DNA of 64,000 nucleotides from Pseudomonas fluorescens (GTDB lineage: Bacteria > Pseudomonadota > Gammaproteobacteria > Pseudomonadales > Pseudomonadaceae): the NCBI RefSeq assembly GCF_001902145.1, contig NZ_MRST01000013.1:39735-103734 (forward strand), written 5' to 3'. The position numbers were made by a program, and so were the translations under genes. How positions within the stretch are numbered: position 1 is the first letter of the stretch; the number at the start of each line of letters is the position of its first letter. This document shows positions 25,159 through 33,707 of the stretch, piece after piece. The notes beneath the pieces are model-generated. The model was not told the DNA's origin. It did not search any database and saw only the letters and a list, made by a program, of their open reading frames with translations.

Positions 25159-27411
25159 TCAGCGCGCATCTGACGTTGAATGAATTTCCCTCCACGCCCT
25201 TGCTGAAATCGCCGACTGATTAAAAACCGACGCTTGCATCGCTCGGTACCCGCCTGGATAGGGACTGAAGCCATAGGCTGGTCTTGCGTTTCGAGTAAAG
25301 GCATCCGGCTCGCAAGGATCAGTGCGAGGGGTTGGTTTGGGCTCACAGGGTGCCGGACGCGGCCTCGGCTCACACGGATCTGGTCGCGGCTTCGGTTCGC
25401 ACGGATCGGGACGCGGCCTCGGTTTCCATGGGGCTGGACGCGGCTGAGGTTCCCAGGGATCCGGGCGCGGCCTCGGTTTCCACGGGTCTGGACGCGGCTG
25501 GGGTTCGCACGGATCCGGGCGCGGCCTCGGTTTCCATGGGTCTGGACGCGGCTGAGGTTCCCACGGATCCGGGCGCGGCCTCGGTTTCCATGGGTCTGGA
25601 CGTGGCAGGGGTTCGCAGGGATCCGGACGCGGCCTCGGTTTCCACGGGTCTGGACGGGGCTGCGGCTCACGCGGGTCCGGACGCGGCTTTGGTTTACTCG
25701 GGTCCGGACGGGGCTGCGGCTCACGCCGGTCCGGACGCGGTTTTGGTTCACTCGGCTCCGGACGGGGTTGCGGCTCACGCGGGTCTGGACGCGGCTTTGG
25801 TTCACTCGGATCCGGACGGGGCTGCGGTTCAACCGGTTCCGGACGGGGCTGCGGCTCACGCGGAGCCGGACATGGCTGCGGCTCACACGAATCCGGACGG
25901 GGCTTTGGCTCACACGAATCCGGACACGGCTGCGGCTCACACAAATCCGGAAGGGGCTTTGGCTCGTCCGGTTTTGGTTCCTTCGGTTTAGGCTCAGGCT
26001 TGGGCTTGGGCTTGGGCTCCTCGGGTTGAGGCCGCGGCTGCGGCTTGGGATCTTTCTGTTCAGGGTTAGGCGTTGTTGTATCGCAATACACCAAGATATC
26101 AGTGGGTTTTATCCGACCGATGCTTTTTATCAATAGGTCAGCCTTGCCGTTGCCTGTCACGTCAAGGGCCAGACACCCCTCGTTGCTCCCCTCGTCATAC
26201 CCGATCACAGCCTGGCCGGGCTGGCCAATTAAGCGATCGACGAATTTGAGAGCACTGATATTCGCCCGTTTCAAGACTGCAGATACATCAATCTTGTCTG
26301 CGCCACTCTCGAAATCCAGGATTACGTCAGGGCTGTCCGGGGTAGAATCACTAGCGTGGTCATAAACAAATGTGTCTGCGCCGGCACCGCCAGACAATCT
26401 GTCGGCCCCTGCTCCCCCTTTGAGACGATTGGCGACATGATTACCTATAAGTGCGTCGTCCCCCTTGCCGCCCACTGCGTTTTCCAGCGTGACGCCTTTG
26501 GCAACGGAGACATTACCCTTCAACGCCCCGACATCCGAGAAGGATCCGGCATTGAGGTTGATTTTCTGATTCTGTGAATACCCAGAGAAATCCAGGGTGT
26601 CATCCCCGCCGCCATCCCACACACAAAAAACAGGATTGTCGTTAGCCGACTTCAAACCAAACGCTTCACGGTCCGTATTGGAATTAAACCCATATATCGT
26701 ATCGGTATTGCGCGTTTTAGTATTTGCTCCATAAACTTTCTGGATGCCGGATATGTCATCCATCATCGGCACAGAAGGGTACAACAATTTGAAATTGTGC
26801 CCCGACTGATTTTTTTCCGAAAAATAACTCATTACAGAACGCGCTCGAGTATCCCCGGAGTACTCTGCGTCACGCTCATAGTTTCCAGAGCCATCATAGT
26901 TTCCCGGATGCTCCAGACCTAAGGTATGGCCTATCTCGTGAGTAAGGACTGAGCGAAAAAAATCGCCTGGTGCAGGGTTCGCTCCTGCATTCGCTACTCC
27001 AATATTTGCGAAAGTTCGAACCGTATACATATCAGGGAGTGAGGACTCGCCGCCAGAAGCTTTGGGCATATCGTTGATGTCAATATGGCCGTCAGCATTT
27101 TTTCCATTTTCAGTGAATGTAACGTTAGTGACATCCTGCCAGTACTGCAGTGCCCGCCGGGCCTGCTCTGCCTGCTGTGGAGTAAAACCTTTGGAAACGC
27201 GATAAGACACTGTAATTTGGCCATCACCGTTACGGTCATGAACTTTGAAACCGTTGCGGGTGATGTGTTTCCCAGCCTGTTCAGCCGTAAAAACTGGCTT
27301 TTCGCTATGAAGTGCATATACCTCAACAGAGCTCTCCGAGCTGATACCACTCTTGGGATCTGGCGCCTGCTGCACACTAACATGAGTTGTGGAAGGTCCT
27401 GAAACTCTCAT
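25159..27411 (-). CDS. Serralysin-like zinc metalloprotease with long proline-rich C-terminal tail
   Basis: A 750-residue M10B (serralysin) protease. The zinc site is HEIGHTLGLEHPGNYD (His158, Glu159, His162, His168) with the Met-turn SVMSYF at 192-197. Residues about 235-445 are the serralysin C-terminal domain with calcium-binding nonapeptides (GGKGDDALIG, GGAGADRLS, GGAGADTFVY), ending in TDILV, the position where serralysins normally stop. Instead the chain continues with 22 tandem nine-residue units (consensus x-E/K-P-x-P-R-P-D-P, residues 491-688) holding many cysteines, then a 48-residue unique C-terminus. GAGGA precedes the ATG. There is no inhibitor or aprDEF-type exporter nearby. 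Role unknown; protease activity is well supported by motifs. Confidence 0.9.
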   Translation of the reverse strand: MRVSGPSTTHVSVQQAPDPKSGISSESSVEVYALHSEKPVFTAEQAGKHITRNGFKVHDRNGDGQITVSYRVSKGFTPQQAEQARRALQYWQDVTNVTFTENGKNADGHIDINDMPKASGGESSLPDMYTVRTFANIGVANAGANPAPGDFFRSVLTHEIGHTLGLEHPGNYDGSGNYERDAEYSGDTRARSVMSYFSEKNQSGHNFKLLYPSVPMMDDISGIQKVYGANTKTRNTDTIYGFNSNTDREAFGLKSANDNPVFCVWDGGGDDTLDFSGYSQNQKINLNAGSFSDVGALKGNVSVAKGVTLENAVGGKGDDALIGNHVANRLKGGAGADRLSGGAGADTFVYDHASDSTPDSPDVILDFESGADKIDVSAVLKRANISALKFVDRLIGQPGQAVIGYDEGSNEGCLALDVTGNGKADLLIKSIGRIKPTDILVYCDTTTPNPEQKDPKPQPRPQPEEPKPKPKPEPKPKEPKPDEPKPLPDLCEPQPCPDSCEPKPRPDSCEPQPCPAPREPQPRPEPVEPQPRPDPSEPKPRPDPREPQPRPEPSEPKPRPDRREPQPRPDPSKPKPRPDPREPQPRPDPWKPRPRPDPCEPLPRPDPWKPRPRPDPWEPQPRPDPWKPRPRPDPCEPQPRPDPWKPRPRPDPWEPQPRPAPWKPRPRPDPCEPKPRPDPCEPRPRPAPCEPKPTPRTDPCEPDAFTRNARPAYGFSPYPGGYRAMQASVFNQSAISARAWREIHSTSDAR
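25348..25941 (-). repeat. 27-bp tandem repeat encoding proline-rich nonapeptides
   Basis: Twenty-two 27-base units coding nine residues, with proline at every second position and alternating acidic/basic residues (for example EPQPRPDPW, KPRPRPDPC). Units are diverged in DNA but keep the register exactly. Confidence 0.92.
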
Positions 27412-27942
27412 AAACCAAAGTCCTCATAAAAATCAGGCCCGAACTATAAACCGACAAATTCGAGATACCGATTTCCGCCCAACAAGAGCAGCAGTAGTTA
27501 TCGGCACAACCTTAAATTCGCACACCTGCGCGAACCACGCCAGCCGCTAATTAATTCACACCGACACACTCTAAAATTTAAAAACACTTTAGGCTTAACA
27601 CTGTAAAAACCTGAAATCATGAACACTGAAAAAACCTACAATAAAAACCATAACCCTCTGTTTTATAAAAAATAAAAATCCACAAACAAAATTAAAATCA
27701 CATTCATTTCAAATAAACAATTCACAAACAGACAAGACCTGAGCCATCCATAAACATTCAGCCAACCCGCAACCTTTTACTTCCTTCCACACAACGACCC
27801 GGTTGAATAAAGAATATTAGAACGGGGCATGAAGGACAAAATCAGCATTTTCCATATAGTGGCTTTAATCTCCGGCACAACGGTAACTCAATGCACGGCA
27901 ACAACCGATCAGACTGACACCCCCAAACTGATCCATGAATAA

Positions 27943-28307
27943 CCATGCCGATCCTACGGCAAGTGGAGGAATCAAAGGGCGATCGTGGCAAGGGAGCTGA
28001 CTTTCGATACAGGTAATCTGCTCTTACAGCCAGCGCTGTCAAGGTATTTAAAACCTGGAGGTTGGCTGATTTCGAATAATCAAGGATGGGCACTTAGGAG
28101 GGAATCACCACGCTCTGTTAGCGTGGTGTAAAGAGCACTACGATAACTGGCCATTTGACGGTGATCTTCGCCCCGAAGGTCACGGCGGTAAATACCGCCC
28201 AGCGATCTTTGGGCGGCATTTCCCACAAGCAGGATGTAGAGCGCCAAGGCATCGACGTTGTGGATTATCGGGAACGCTGGTTCGCTGCCCCGCCCGAGCC
28301 CGGCTGA
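27943..28307 (+). pseudogene. Possible decayed gene fragments (plus strand)
   Basis: Open stretches in successive frames read like protein: ARELTFDTGNLLLQPALS followed by LKPGGWLISNNQGWALRRES up to a TAA at 28131; then, in a shifted frame, AWCKEHYDNWPFDGDLRPEG and, after another shift, DVERQGIDVVDYRERWFAAP ending at TGA 28305. No single frame spans them and no family is recognised. They look like remnants of one or two genes broken by frameshifts. Low confidence. Confidence 0.3.
28106..28128. repeat. Perfect 9-bp inverted repeat
   Basis: CACCACGCT, loop CTGTT, AGCGTGGTG. There is no T run after it. It could be a hairpin or a recombination-related site in the degraded region. Confidence 0.5.
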
Positions 28308-28334
28308 TCAGGCAGGCGAATAGCGTTGGACTTA

Positions 28335-29858
28335 TCAGGAAATCGACCGCACCTTGTTGAGGAGCGTCCTGAACAACGAAAGAATTTCATTGATAACCCC
28401 ATCGCCAGGTCGGGGAGCCGGGGCGGGCGATGGGCTAGGTTTTGGGGAAGGATCAGGTTCAGTCGGCTCTGAAACGGGGGGCGGGACGGGGTCAGAAACA
28501 GGGGAAACCGTGGGGCCAGGCGTCGGAGTCACTGTCGGCGCCTGACCGTTCCAGATGATGTCCGTCTGTTTGATTTGGCCTTGGCTGGCAACCAGTAGAT
28601 CCGCCTTGCCATTGCCCGTCGTATCCACAGCCAATGTGTAACGTCCGGTTTTCGAGTCGTGGCCGAGCACAGCCTCGCCCGCTTTGCCGCTGAATTTCTC
28701 GGAGAAGTTCAGCGACTTGAGCCCCGCTTCCTGAAGAACACCGGTCAGGTCGATCTTGTCGCTCCCGCTTTGGAAGTCCTGGATGATGTCGGGTGCCTGC
28801 GGCGTTGAATCGCTGGCGCGGCGGTAAACAAACGTGTCTGCCCCAGCCCCCCCGTACAGCTTATCGGCCCCCTTGCCGCCCGTGAGACGGTTGTTCCCCT
28901 CGTTCCCCTTCAAGGTATCGTTGCCGGTACCGCCAATGGCATTTTCCACATTCACACCCTTGGCAATCGACACATTCCCCCGCAAGCCTCCCACGTCCGA
29001 GAATGACTCAGCCTTGAGGTTGATGGCTTGGTCTTGGGTAAACCCGGAGAAGTCGAGCGTATCGTTACCGCCGCCGTCCCAGACGGTGAAAACCGGCTTC
29101 TCAGTCCCCTGCTTGAGGCTATAAACCTCCCGACCTGAATTGGAATTGAAGCCGTAGGTGGTGTCGGTATTGCGGGTTTTAGTATTAGCGCCGTAGAGAA
29201 GCTGGGAGCCGGCGATATCGTCCATCATCGGGGCAGCCGGGCTGCTCCCGGCAAAATTGTGCCCCGGCTGATGGGTCTCAGCCCAATAGCTCATGACACT
29301 GCGTGCCTTGGTGTCCTGGGCATATTCAGCATTGCGCTGGTAAGTGCCTCCGCCATTGTAACCACCTGGATGATGCAGCCCCAAGGTATGTCCCAGTTCG
29401 TGGATCAGCAGAGTCAGGAAGCCGCTGCCCATTGTCGGGTTATGCGCACCCTGAGTGCCTACATTGGCGTAGACTCTCGAACTGTGACCGGTCGGCATGA
29501 TCGCCACGCCTCCCGAGCCCCCAGTCCCGTTGATAGTGATGTGGCCATCGGTATTTGAGCCATTTTCAACAAATTTGATATTGGTGACATCGGCCCAGTA
29601 TTGAAGGGCTTGCCTGGCACGCTGTTTCTGAGCGGCATTGAAGTTACCGCCAAAGTTAAACCCCACAACAATTTCGCCATCTCTATTTCTATCCTGAAAC
29701 TTGGAACCACTGCGCGTAATATTTTTCGCCGCCTGATCGGTGGTGAAAGATCTTTTATTATTGGCCCAGAGAAGAACCTGATTTTCATCATGTGAGAAAT
29801 TGGAGTGCAATGTCTCTGGGGGATGCGACTGGCAAGACTGTCTGACAGGGATTTGCAT
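28335..29858 (-). CDS. Serralysin-like zinc metalloprotease with short proline-rich tail
   Basis: A 507-residue M10B protease paralogous to the gene at 25159. The zinc motif HELGHTLGLHHPGGYN has His153, Glu154, His157 and His163; Met-turn SVMSYW at 187-192. The serralysin C-terminal domain (about 230-436) has repeats GGTGNDTLKG, GGKGADKLY, GGAGADTFVY and ends TDIIW. A 45-residue Pro/Ser/Thr stretch and a C-terminal amphipathic helix (GVINEILSLFRTLLNKV) follow. The start ATG lies directly after an in-frame stop and gives the same distance to the shared FTxxQAxxxITR block as the paralogue, but its ribosome binding site is weak. Confidence 0.88.
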   Translation of the reverse strand: MQIPVRQSCQSHPPETLHSNFSHDENQVLLWANNKRSFTTDQAAKNITRSGSKFQDRNRDGEIVVGFNFGGNFNAAQKQRARQALQYWADVTNIKFVENGSNTDGHITINGTGGSGGVAIMPTGHSSRVYANVGTQGAHNPTMGSGFLTLLIHELGHTLGLHHPGGYNGGGTYQRNAEYAQDTKARSVMSYWAETHQPGHNFAGSSPAAPMMDDIAGSQLLYGANTKTRNTDTTYGFNSNSGREVYSLKQGTEKPVFTVWDGGGNDTLDFSGFTQDQAINLKAESFSDVGGLRGNVSIAKGVNVENAIGGTGNDTLKGNEGNNRLTGGKGADKLYGGAGADTFVYRRASDSTPQAPDIIQDFQSGSDKIDLTGVLQEAGLKSLNFSEKFSGKAGEAVLGHDSKTGRYTLAVDTTGNGKADLLVASQGQIKQTDIIWNGQAPTVTPTPGPTVSPVSDPVPPPVSEPTEPDPSPKPSPSPAPAPRPGDGVINEILSLFRTLLNKVRSIS

Positions 29859-30258
29859 AGTAATTTGTTACTCTGAACAGTGAAATGACCCATCCATGCA
29901 TAGGAATTATCGACACTGACTGATCCGTAGTCATCCCGATAAAGCTCCCATATTGAAAACGCCTTCACCACCGCTAAGTCTTTTCAAGAAAACCCTATAA
30001 ACACGCATGCAAAAAAATCACACACGTTATATTCAACGCCCCCCACCTATGCCTTATCAACCGCTATAAAACGCTGATACAACACACGCAAATAAACTTG
30101 CAAAACATTAAATTAATCGGACCAGTCATCAACTTTCAAATATCCAGTAATCCAATCAAACATATCAGCGAAAGATAAGCCTGGCACCAGGGTTTTATCG
30201 GAGTGCTGGGATGACCACGCACTACATGAATGGGTTGTCCCAACCTACCGGGATTGGG
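29859..30258. other. AT-rich intergenic region at the right edge of the protease island
   Basis: About 400 bases, AT-rich between 29990 and 30180, containing the promoter side of the protease gene. A short plus-strand frame (30211-30426) runs into the antisense of phnN and is not considered a gene. Nothing else seen. Confidence 0.5.
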
Positions 30259-30831
30259 TCAGGTGCTTACGCTATGCCCGTGCTCCAGGCAACACAGCAA
30301 GCGTTCGACGGTATGCGCCAACGGGCCGGAATTATCCAATACGAACAAACCCTCGCCATGACCGGCAATCAACTGAGCAGTGAACCGCGCATTGCGCGCG
30401 AGGCGCTCCTCGATATCCGTCAATGACTCCCGCCCACGAGCAATCAGACGCTGGCGCAGCACCGCTTGGTCCACCGTCAGCAGCAATACCAGCAAGGTCG
30501 GATAACGCTCGCGGGTTTGCGCCAGGTGCGCACGAGAACCGTTGACCAGAACGTCGTCCCCCGCGGCCAGCCAATCGTCAATTTCCCTGGGGATGCCGTA
30601 AGACAAGCCATTAGCCTGCCAGCTCAAGGCAAATGCGCCCTCGGCCTCCATGGCCGCAAACTGCTCAGGGCTCACACCTTGCGCCGCTTCGCCCACCGCC
30701 TCCGCGGACCGAGTGATCACCCGTCGTACCATGCGGCACCCACGCTCAACCAGACGTGGGCGTGCGGCATCCAGCAGACTGTCTTTGCCCGAACCCGATG
30801 GCCCGATGAGATAGATCAACCTGCCTGCCAT
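30259..30831 (-). CDS. phnN: Ribose 1,5-bisphosphate phosphokinase PhnN
   Basis: A 190-residue P-loop kinase related to guanylate kinase. N-terminal MAGRLIYLIGPSGSGKDSLL contains Walker A (GPSGSGKDS); RRVITRSAE and SWQANGLSYGIPREID match PhnN rather than Gmk. It makes PRPP from ribose 1,5-bisphosphate, a step in phosphonate breakdown by C-P lyase, though it is orphaned here with no other phn genes. Start at 30831 with GAGGG upstream; the upstream extension lacks homology. Confidence 0.9.
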   Translation of the reverse strand: MAGRLIYLIGPSGSGKDSLLDAARPRLVERGCRMVRRVITRSAEAVGEAAQGVSPEQFAAMEAEGAFALSWQANGLSYGIPREIDDWLAAGDDVLVNGSRAHLAQTRERYPTLLVLLLTVDQAVLRQRLIARGRESLTDIEERLARNARFTAQLIAGHGEGLFVLDNSGPLAHTVERLLCCLEHGHSVST

Positions 30832-31066
30832 TAAAAACCCTCTTCGCTTGTCCCCAGACCGGTGCATTCCCGGGACCACTGCGCAGCGCCTGGTTTGCAC
30901 CCGGGAGGCCGCGTCGTAGTAGTCGTAGGAAAGTATACCTAGCAATCCTTCCCATGCTAGGCCAGCAATCGCCACATCACTACAGCGCGCTCCGCATTCG
31001 GCGCATACGTCGGGCTTTAATTGCTTAGCCCTGCCGTGATCCACACAGTGCATTTGGAAGCCATCA

Positions 31067-31092
31067 AAAAGGCGACCTTCAGGCCGCCTTTT
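31067..31092 (-). terminator. Terminator at the 3' end of the ccm operon
   Basis: Inverted repeat AAAAGGCG / CGCCTTTT; on the minus strand it ends in a T run just after the lipoprotein stop codon at 31094. Confidence 0.78.
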
Positions 31093-31093
31093 G

Positions 31094-31501
31094 TCATTGC
31101 GCGTACTGCTTGCTCAACCCCGGCGGCACGCCTTGCACGTTGGTTTCTTCCCATGGCCCGTTGGGGCTGATGGAGCGGCTCCAGCCGTTGCTCCAGCGGT
31201 AGTAGGTGCGCTGGCGGTAGAAGGTGTCAGGCTGATCGTCCAGCACGTACACCTGCATCTTGCCGTCCCAGTGGCTGGCGGCGCCCGGCGGTGGGGCGAA
31301 GGTCGGCGATTTGCTTGGCAGAGGCTTGGGCGGCGGCGTCACCGGGCCGGAAGGTTTGGTGCTGGGCTTGGTGCTCGGCTGGGTCGAGGGGCCAGACGGT
31401 GGAATAGTCGGGCCGGTCGGCGCCGGAGGTGGGCGGTGGACCGCACAGGCGCTCAGGCCGAGTACCAGGCTGAGCAGGGTGATGCGTGCAAATGCGGTCA
31501 T
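31094..31501 (-). CDS. Small proline-rich lipoprotein, unknown function, last gene of ccm operon
   Basis: A 135-residue protein with a lipoprotein signal ending LSAC (lipidated Cys19), then a Pro/Thr/Ser/Lys-rich linker (about 22-70) and a compact C-terminal region with aromatic residues (HWDGKMQVYVLDDQPD, TYYRWSNGWSRS, PNGPWEE). The start is only 16 bases after the ccmI stop and has GAGGA upstream, and the next feature is a terminator, so it is co-transcribed with ccm. I do not recognise the C-terminal region as a named family. Confidence 0.8.
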   Translation of the reverse strand: MTAFARITLLSLVLGLSACAVHRPPPAPTGPTIPPSGPSTQPSTKPSTKPSGPVTPPPKPLPSKSPTFAPPPGAASHWDGKMQVYVLDDQPDTFYRQRTYYRWSNGWSRSISPNGPWEETNVQGVPPGLSKQYAQ

Positions 31502-31517
31502 GGGTGTGTCCTCAGAA

Positions 31518-32708
31518 TTACTGGTCCGGAGTGTCGATGGTCAATTGCTGCAGTGCAGTGGTGCTGCTGGCCAACGGTTGGCTGCGGCCGATCCACTCGC
31601 CAGTGGTCGGTTGGCCGGCCCGGGATATGCGCGCAACCAGTTGGACTTCGGGGAAGTTGGACAGTTTCAACTGCGGCATCATCGCGTCGGCATCGCCCAG
31701 TTCGACGGTGACCGGCAATGCGTCGACGGTCACACGCTTGGCAGCCAAGGGCGCCGGCGGGCCGTTTACGGCGCGGGCAAAGATGAACACGCTGTCGCCT
31801 GGCAGGACGTTGGCCTTCACTTCGGCAGATAAGTCCACCCGCACCGTCAGCAGCGCCTTGGGCGCCGGAGCAACGCTGCCACCGCTCTCCTTGAGCTTCT
31901 CTGCCGCGCGGTCGATTCCGCCTTGCAAGGCGACACGGGAATTGTCCTCTGCCGGCAATTGCGCGAGCAGGCGGTTCCAGTAGTCGATGGCTTCCTGATA
32001 ACGCTGGCCCTCAAAGGCAGCGATACCCAACAGGCCAAGGCTGGTGACTTCCTTGGGGTCGAGCTTCAAGGCTTCGTCGGTCAGCGCCTGAACCTGGGGC
32101 GACCATTGTTTGTTGTCAGCAAAGTACTGCGCCTGGGCCCATTGGCCGAGCAGTTCGGGTTGGCGCCCGGCCAACGCAACCGTACGTTCAAAGACTTTGG
32201 CGGCATCGGCGGCACGGTCCTGGGCCATATAGGCGCGCCCAAGGAAGTACAACCCTTCTGCCGAATCCGGTTGCGCAGCAGCGGCGCGTTCCAGGCGGCG
32301 GGTCATGTCGGCCATGGACACCGGCGGTTGGGAAAACTCACGGGTCAGTTCGACCTTGTCGCTCGCCCCGTAATGCAGGTATAGCGCAACGCCAAGCACG
32401 GGCACCAGAAACGCCGCCAAAAACGGCAGCGGTTTGCCCAGTCGCAATTCACGGGGTTTTTCCACGCCCTCGGTATCGGCCAGCAACTCGCGGGCCGCCT
32501 CGGCGCGACCAGTATCAAGTTGCACGGCGTTCAATACACCTTCGTCCTGCTGCGCTTGCAGCTCGGCGACGCGCTCTTGATACAGCGCCACGTTCAGCGC
32601 GGTGCGATCCTCTTCACGCTGGGCGCGACGGCCACGCAACACAGGGATCAACAGGAAACTCAGGGCAATCAGTAGCAGCAAACCGGCTGCGAGCCAGAAA
32701 TCAATCAT
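31518..32708 (-). CDS. ccmI: Cytochrome c maturation protein CcmI (CycH)
   Basis: A 396-residue protein with two N-terminal membrane helices (residues 2-20 and about 93-111) flanking a cytoplasmic loop, then periplasmic TPR repeats (about 130-280; [28 protein letters not shown]) and a C-terminal beta-rich domain. CcmI chaperones apocytochrome c to the CcmF/H heme ligation complex. The start at 32708 overlaps ccmH by 8 bases. Confidence 0.92.
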   Translation of the reverse strand: MIDFWLAAGLLLLIALSFLLIPVLRGRRAQREEDRTALNVALYQERVAELQAQQDEGVLNAVQLDTGRAEAARELLADTEGVEKPRELRLGKPLPFLAAFLVPVLGVALYLHYGASDKVELTREFSQPPVSMADMTRRLERAAAAQPDSAEGLYFLGRAYMAQDRAADAAKVFERTVALAGRQPELLGQWAQAQYFADNKQWSPQVQALTDEALKLDPKEVTSLGLLGIAAFEGQRYQEAIDYWNRLLAQLPAEDNSRVALQGGIDRAAEKLKESGGSVAPAPKALLTVRVDLSAEVKANVLPGDSVFIFARAVNGPPAPLAAKRVTVDALPVTVELGDADAMMPQLKLSNFPEVQLVARISRAGQPTTGEWIGRSQPLASSTTALQQLTIDTPDQ

Positions 32709-33174
32709 CAGTCTTGGTGTCCAGCAATTGGTCGAGGCGTTTACGCTCTTCAGGGGACAGCGCATCGGCGCCATCAATCGGTGCGACACGGCGGCGACGC
32801 ACGATCACGGCCATTACCACCACGCCGGCCAGCAACAGCCCGGCCGGGCCAAACCACAGCAGCGCGGTCTTGCCGGTGAGTGCCGGTTTGTAGCGCACGA
32901 AATCACCGTAGCGGTCGACCATGAAGTCGATGATCTGCTGGTCGTCCTTGCCCTCCTCCAGCATGCGGAAGATTTCTCTGCGCAGGTCGGTGGCGATCGG
33001 GGCGTTGGAGTCGGCGATGTCCTGGTTCTGGCACTTGGGGCAGCGCAGTTCCTTGGTCAGGTCGCGGAAACGCTCGCGCTCGGCGTCGTTGGCGAATTCA
33101 TAGGTGTCGATGGCGGCGTGGGCCACGCCGGCCAGGCCCAAGGCTAAAACGGCAGCGGTCAACCAACGCTTCAT
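32701..33174 (-). CDS. ccmH: Cytochrome c maturation thioredoxin-like protein CcmH
   Basis: A 157-residue membrane-anchored periplasmic protein with a signal peptide and the active-site LRCPKCQ (Cys45, Cys48), characteristic of CcmH/CcmL, followed by a C-terminal membrane helix (about 104-124). It reduces the apocytochrome CXXCH disulfide before heme attachment. Its start overlaps the ccmG stop (ATGA). Confidence 0.95.
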   Translation of the reverse strand: MKRWLTAAVLALGLAGVAHAAIDTYEFANDAERERFRDLTKELRCPKCQNQDIADSNAPIATDLRREIFRMLEEGKDDQQIIDFMVDRYGDFVRYKPALTGKTALLWFGPAGLLLAGVVVMAVIVRRRRVAPIDGADALSPEERKRLDQLLDTKTDD

Positions 33175-33707
33175 GGCTTGGCCTCATCGACCAGGGCCTG
33201 GTACTTGGCGGCCAGTTGCTCGCGCCACACCGTTTCGTCGATCACGCCGACGTACTTGTCGCGGATCACACCTTTGGCGTCGATGAAGAAGGTTTCCGGC
33301 GCGCCGTACACGCCCAGGTTCAACCCCAGGTTGCCGTCTTCGTCGCGGATATCCAGCTGGTACGGGTTATGAAACTCCGCCAGCCACTTCAAGGCCGCCG
33401 CATTGTCGTCCTTGTAGTTGATGCCGTAGATCACCACGCCCCTCTCGGCCAGCTTGTTCAGCACCGGGTGTTCGACGCGGCAAGAGATGCACCAGGTGGC
33501 CCACACGTTGACCAGCGCCGGCTTGCCCTGCAAGTCGGCCTGGGTGAGGGTCTTGTCACCCTGCACTGTTGGCAGGTTGAAGGCGGGGAACGGCTTGCCG
33601 ATCATCGCCGAAGGCAGCTCGGCCGGGTCCAGGTACAACCCGCGATACAAAAACACCGCCACCAGCAGGAACAACGCCAGCGGCACAACCATCAACCAAC
33701 GCTTCAT
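33171..33707 (-). CDS. ccmG: Thiol:disulfide interchange protein CcmG/DsbE
   Basis: A 178-residue thioredoxin-fold protein with an N-terminal membrane anchor and active site WATWCISC (Cys73, Cys76); the cis-proline region GVYGAPETFFID is intact. It supplies reductant to CcmH and apocytochrome in the periplasm. It overlaps ccmF by 4 bases. Confidence 0.95.
   Translation of the reverse strand: MKRWLMVVPLALFLLVAVFLYRGLYLDPAELPSAMIGKPFPAFNLPTVQGDKTLTQADLQGKPALVNVWATWCISCRVEHPVLNKLAERGVVIYGINYKDDNAAALKWLAEFHNPYQLDIRDEDGNLGLNLGVYGAPETFFIDAKGVIRDKYVGVIDETVWREQLAAKYQALVDEAKP

Larger units (their letters stand above)
27412..28334. other. AT-rich gap between the two protease genes
   Basis: About 920 bases; roughly 27500-27800 is strikingly AT-rich for this genome. 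The plus strand contains a 37-codon frame at 27829-27942 (MKDKISIFHIVALISGTT...) with a hydrophobic N-terminal part, then decayed coding-like stretches (next entry). I find no intact gene. Confidence 0.5.

Noticed and set aside
29459..29971. Alternative frame upstream of the smaller protease (VKAFSIWELYRDDYG...) as a frameshifted true N-terminus
   Set aside because: The in-frame ATG gives the same N-terminal length as the paralogue, and the alternative frame shows no similarity to serralysin N-termini.
30211..30426. 71-codon plus-strand frame with an apparent ribosome binding site
   Set aside because: Most of it is antisense to the 3' end of phnN and it has no recognisable content.
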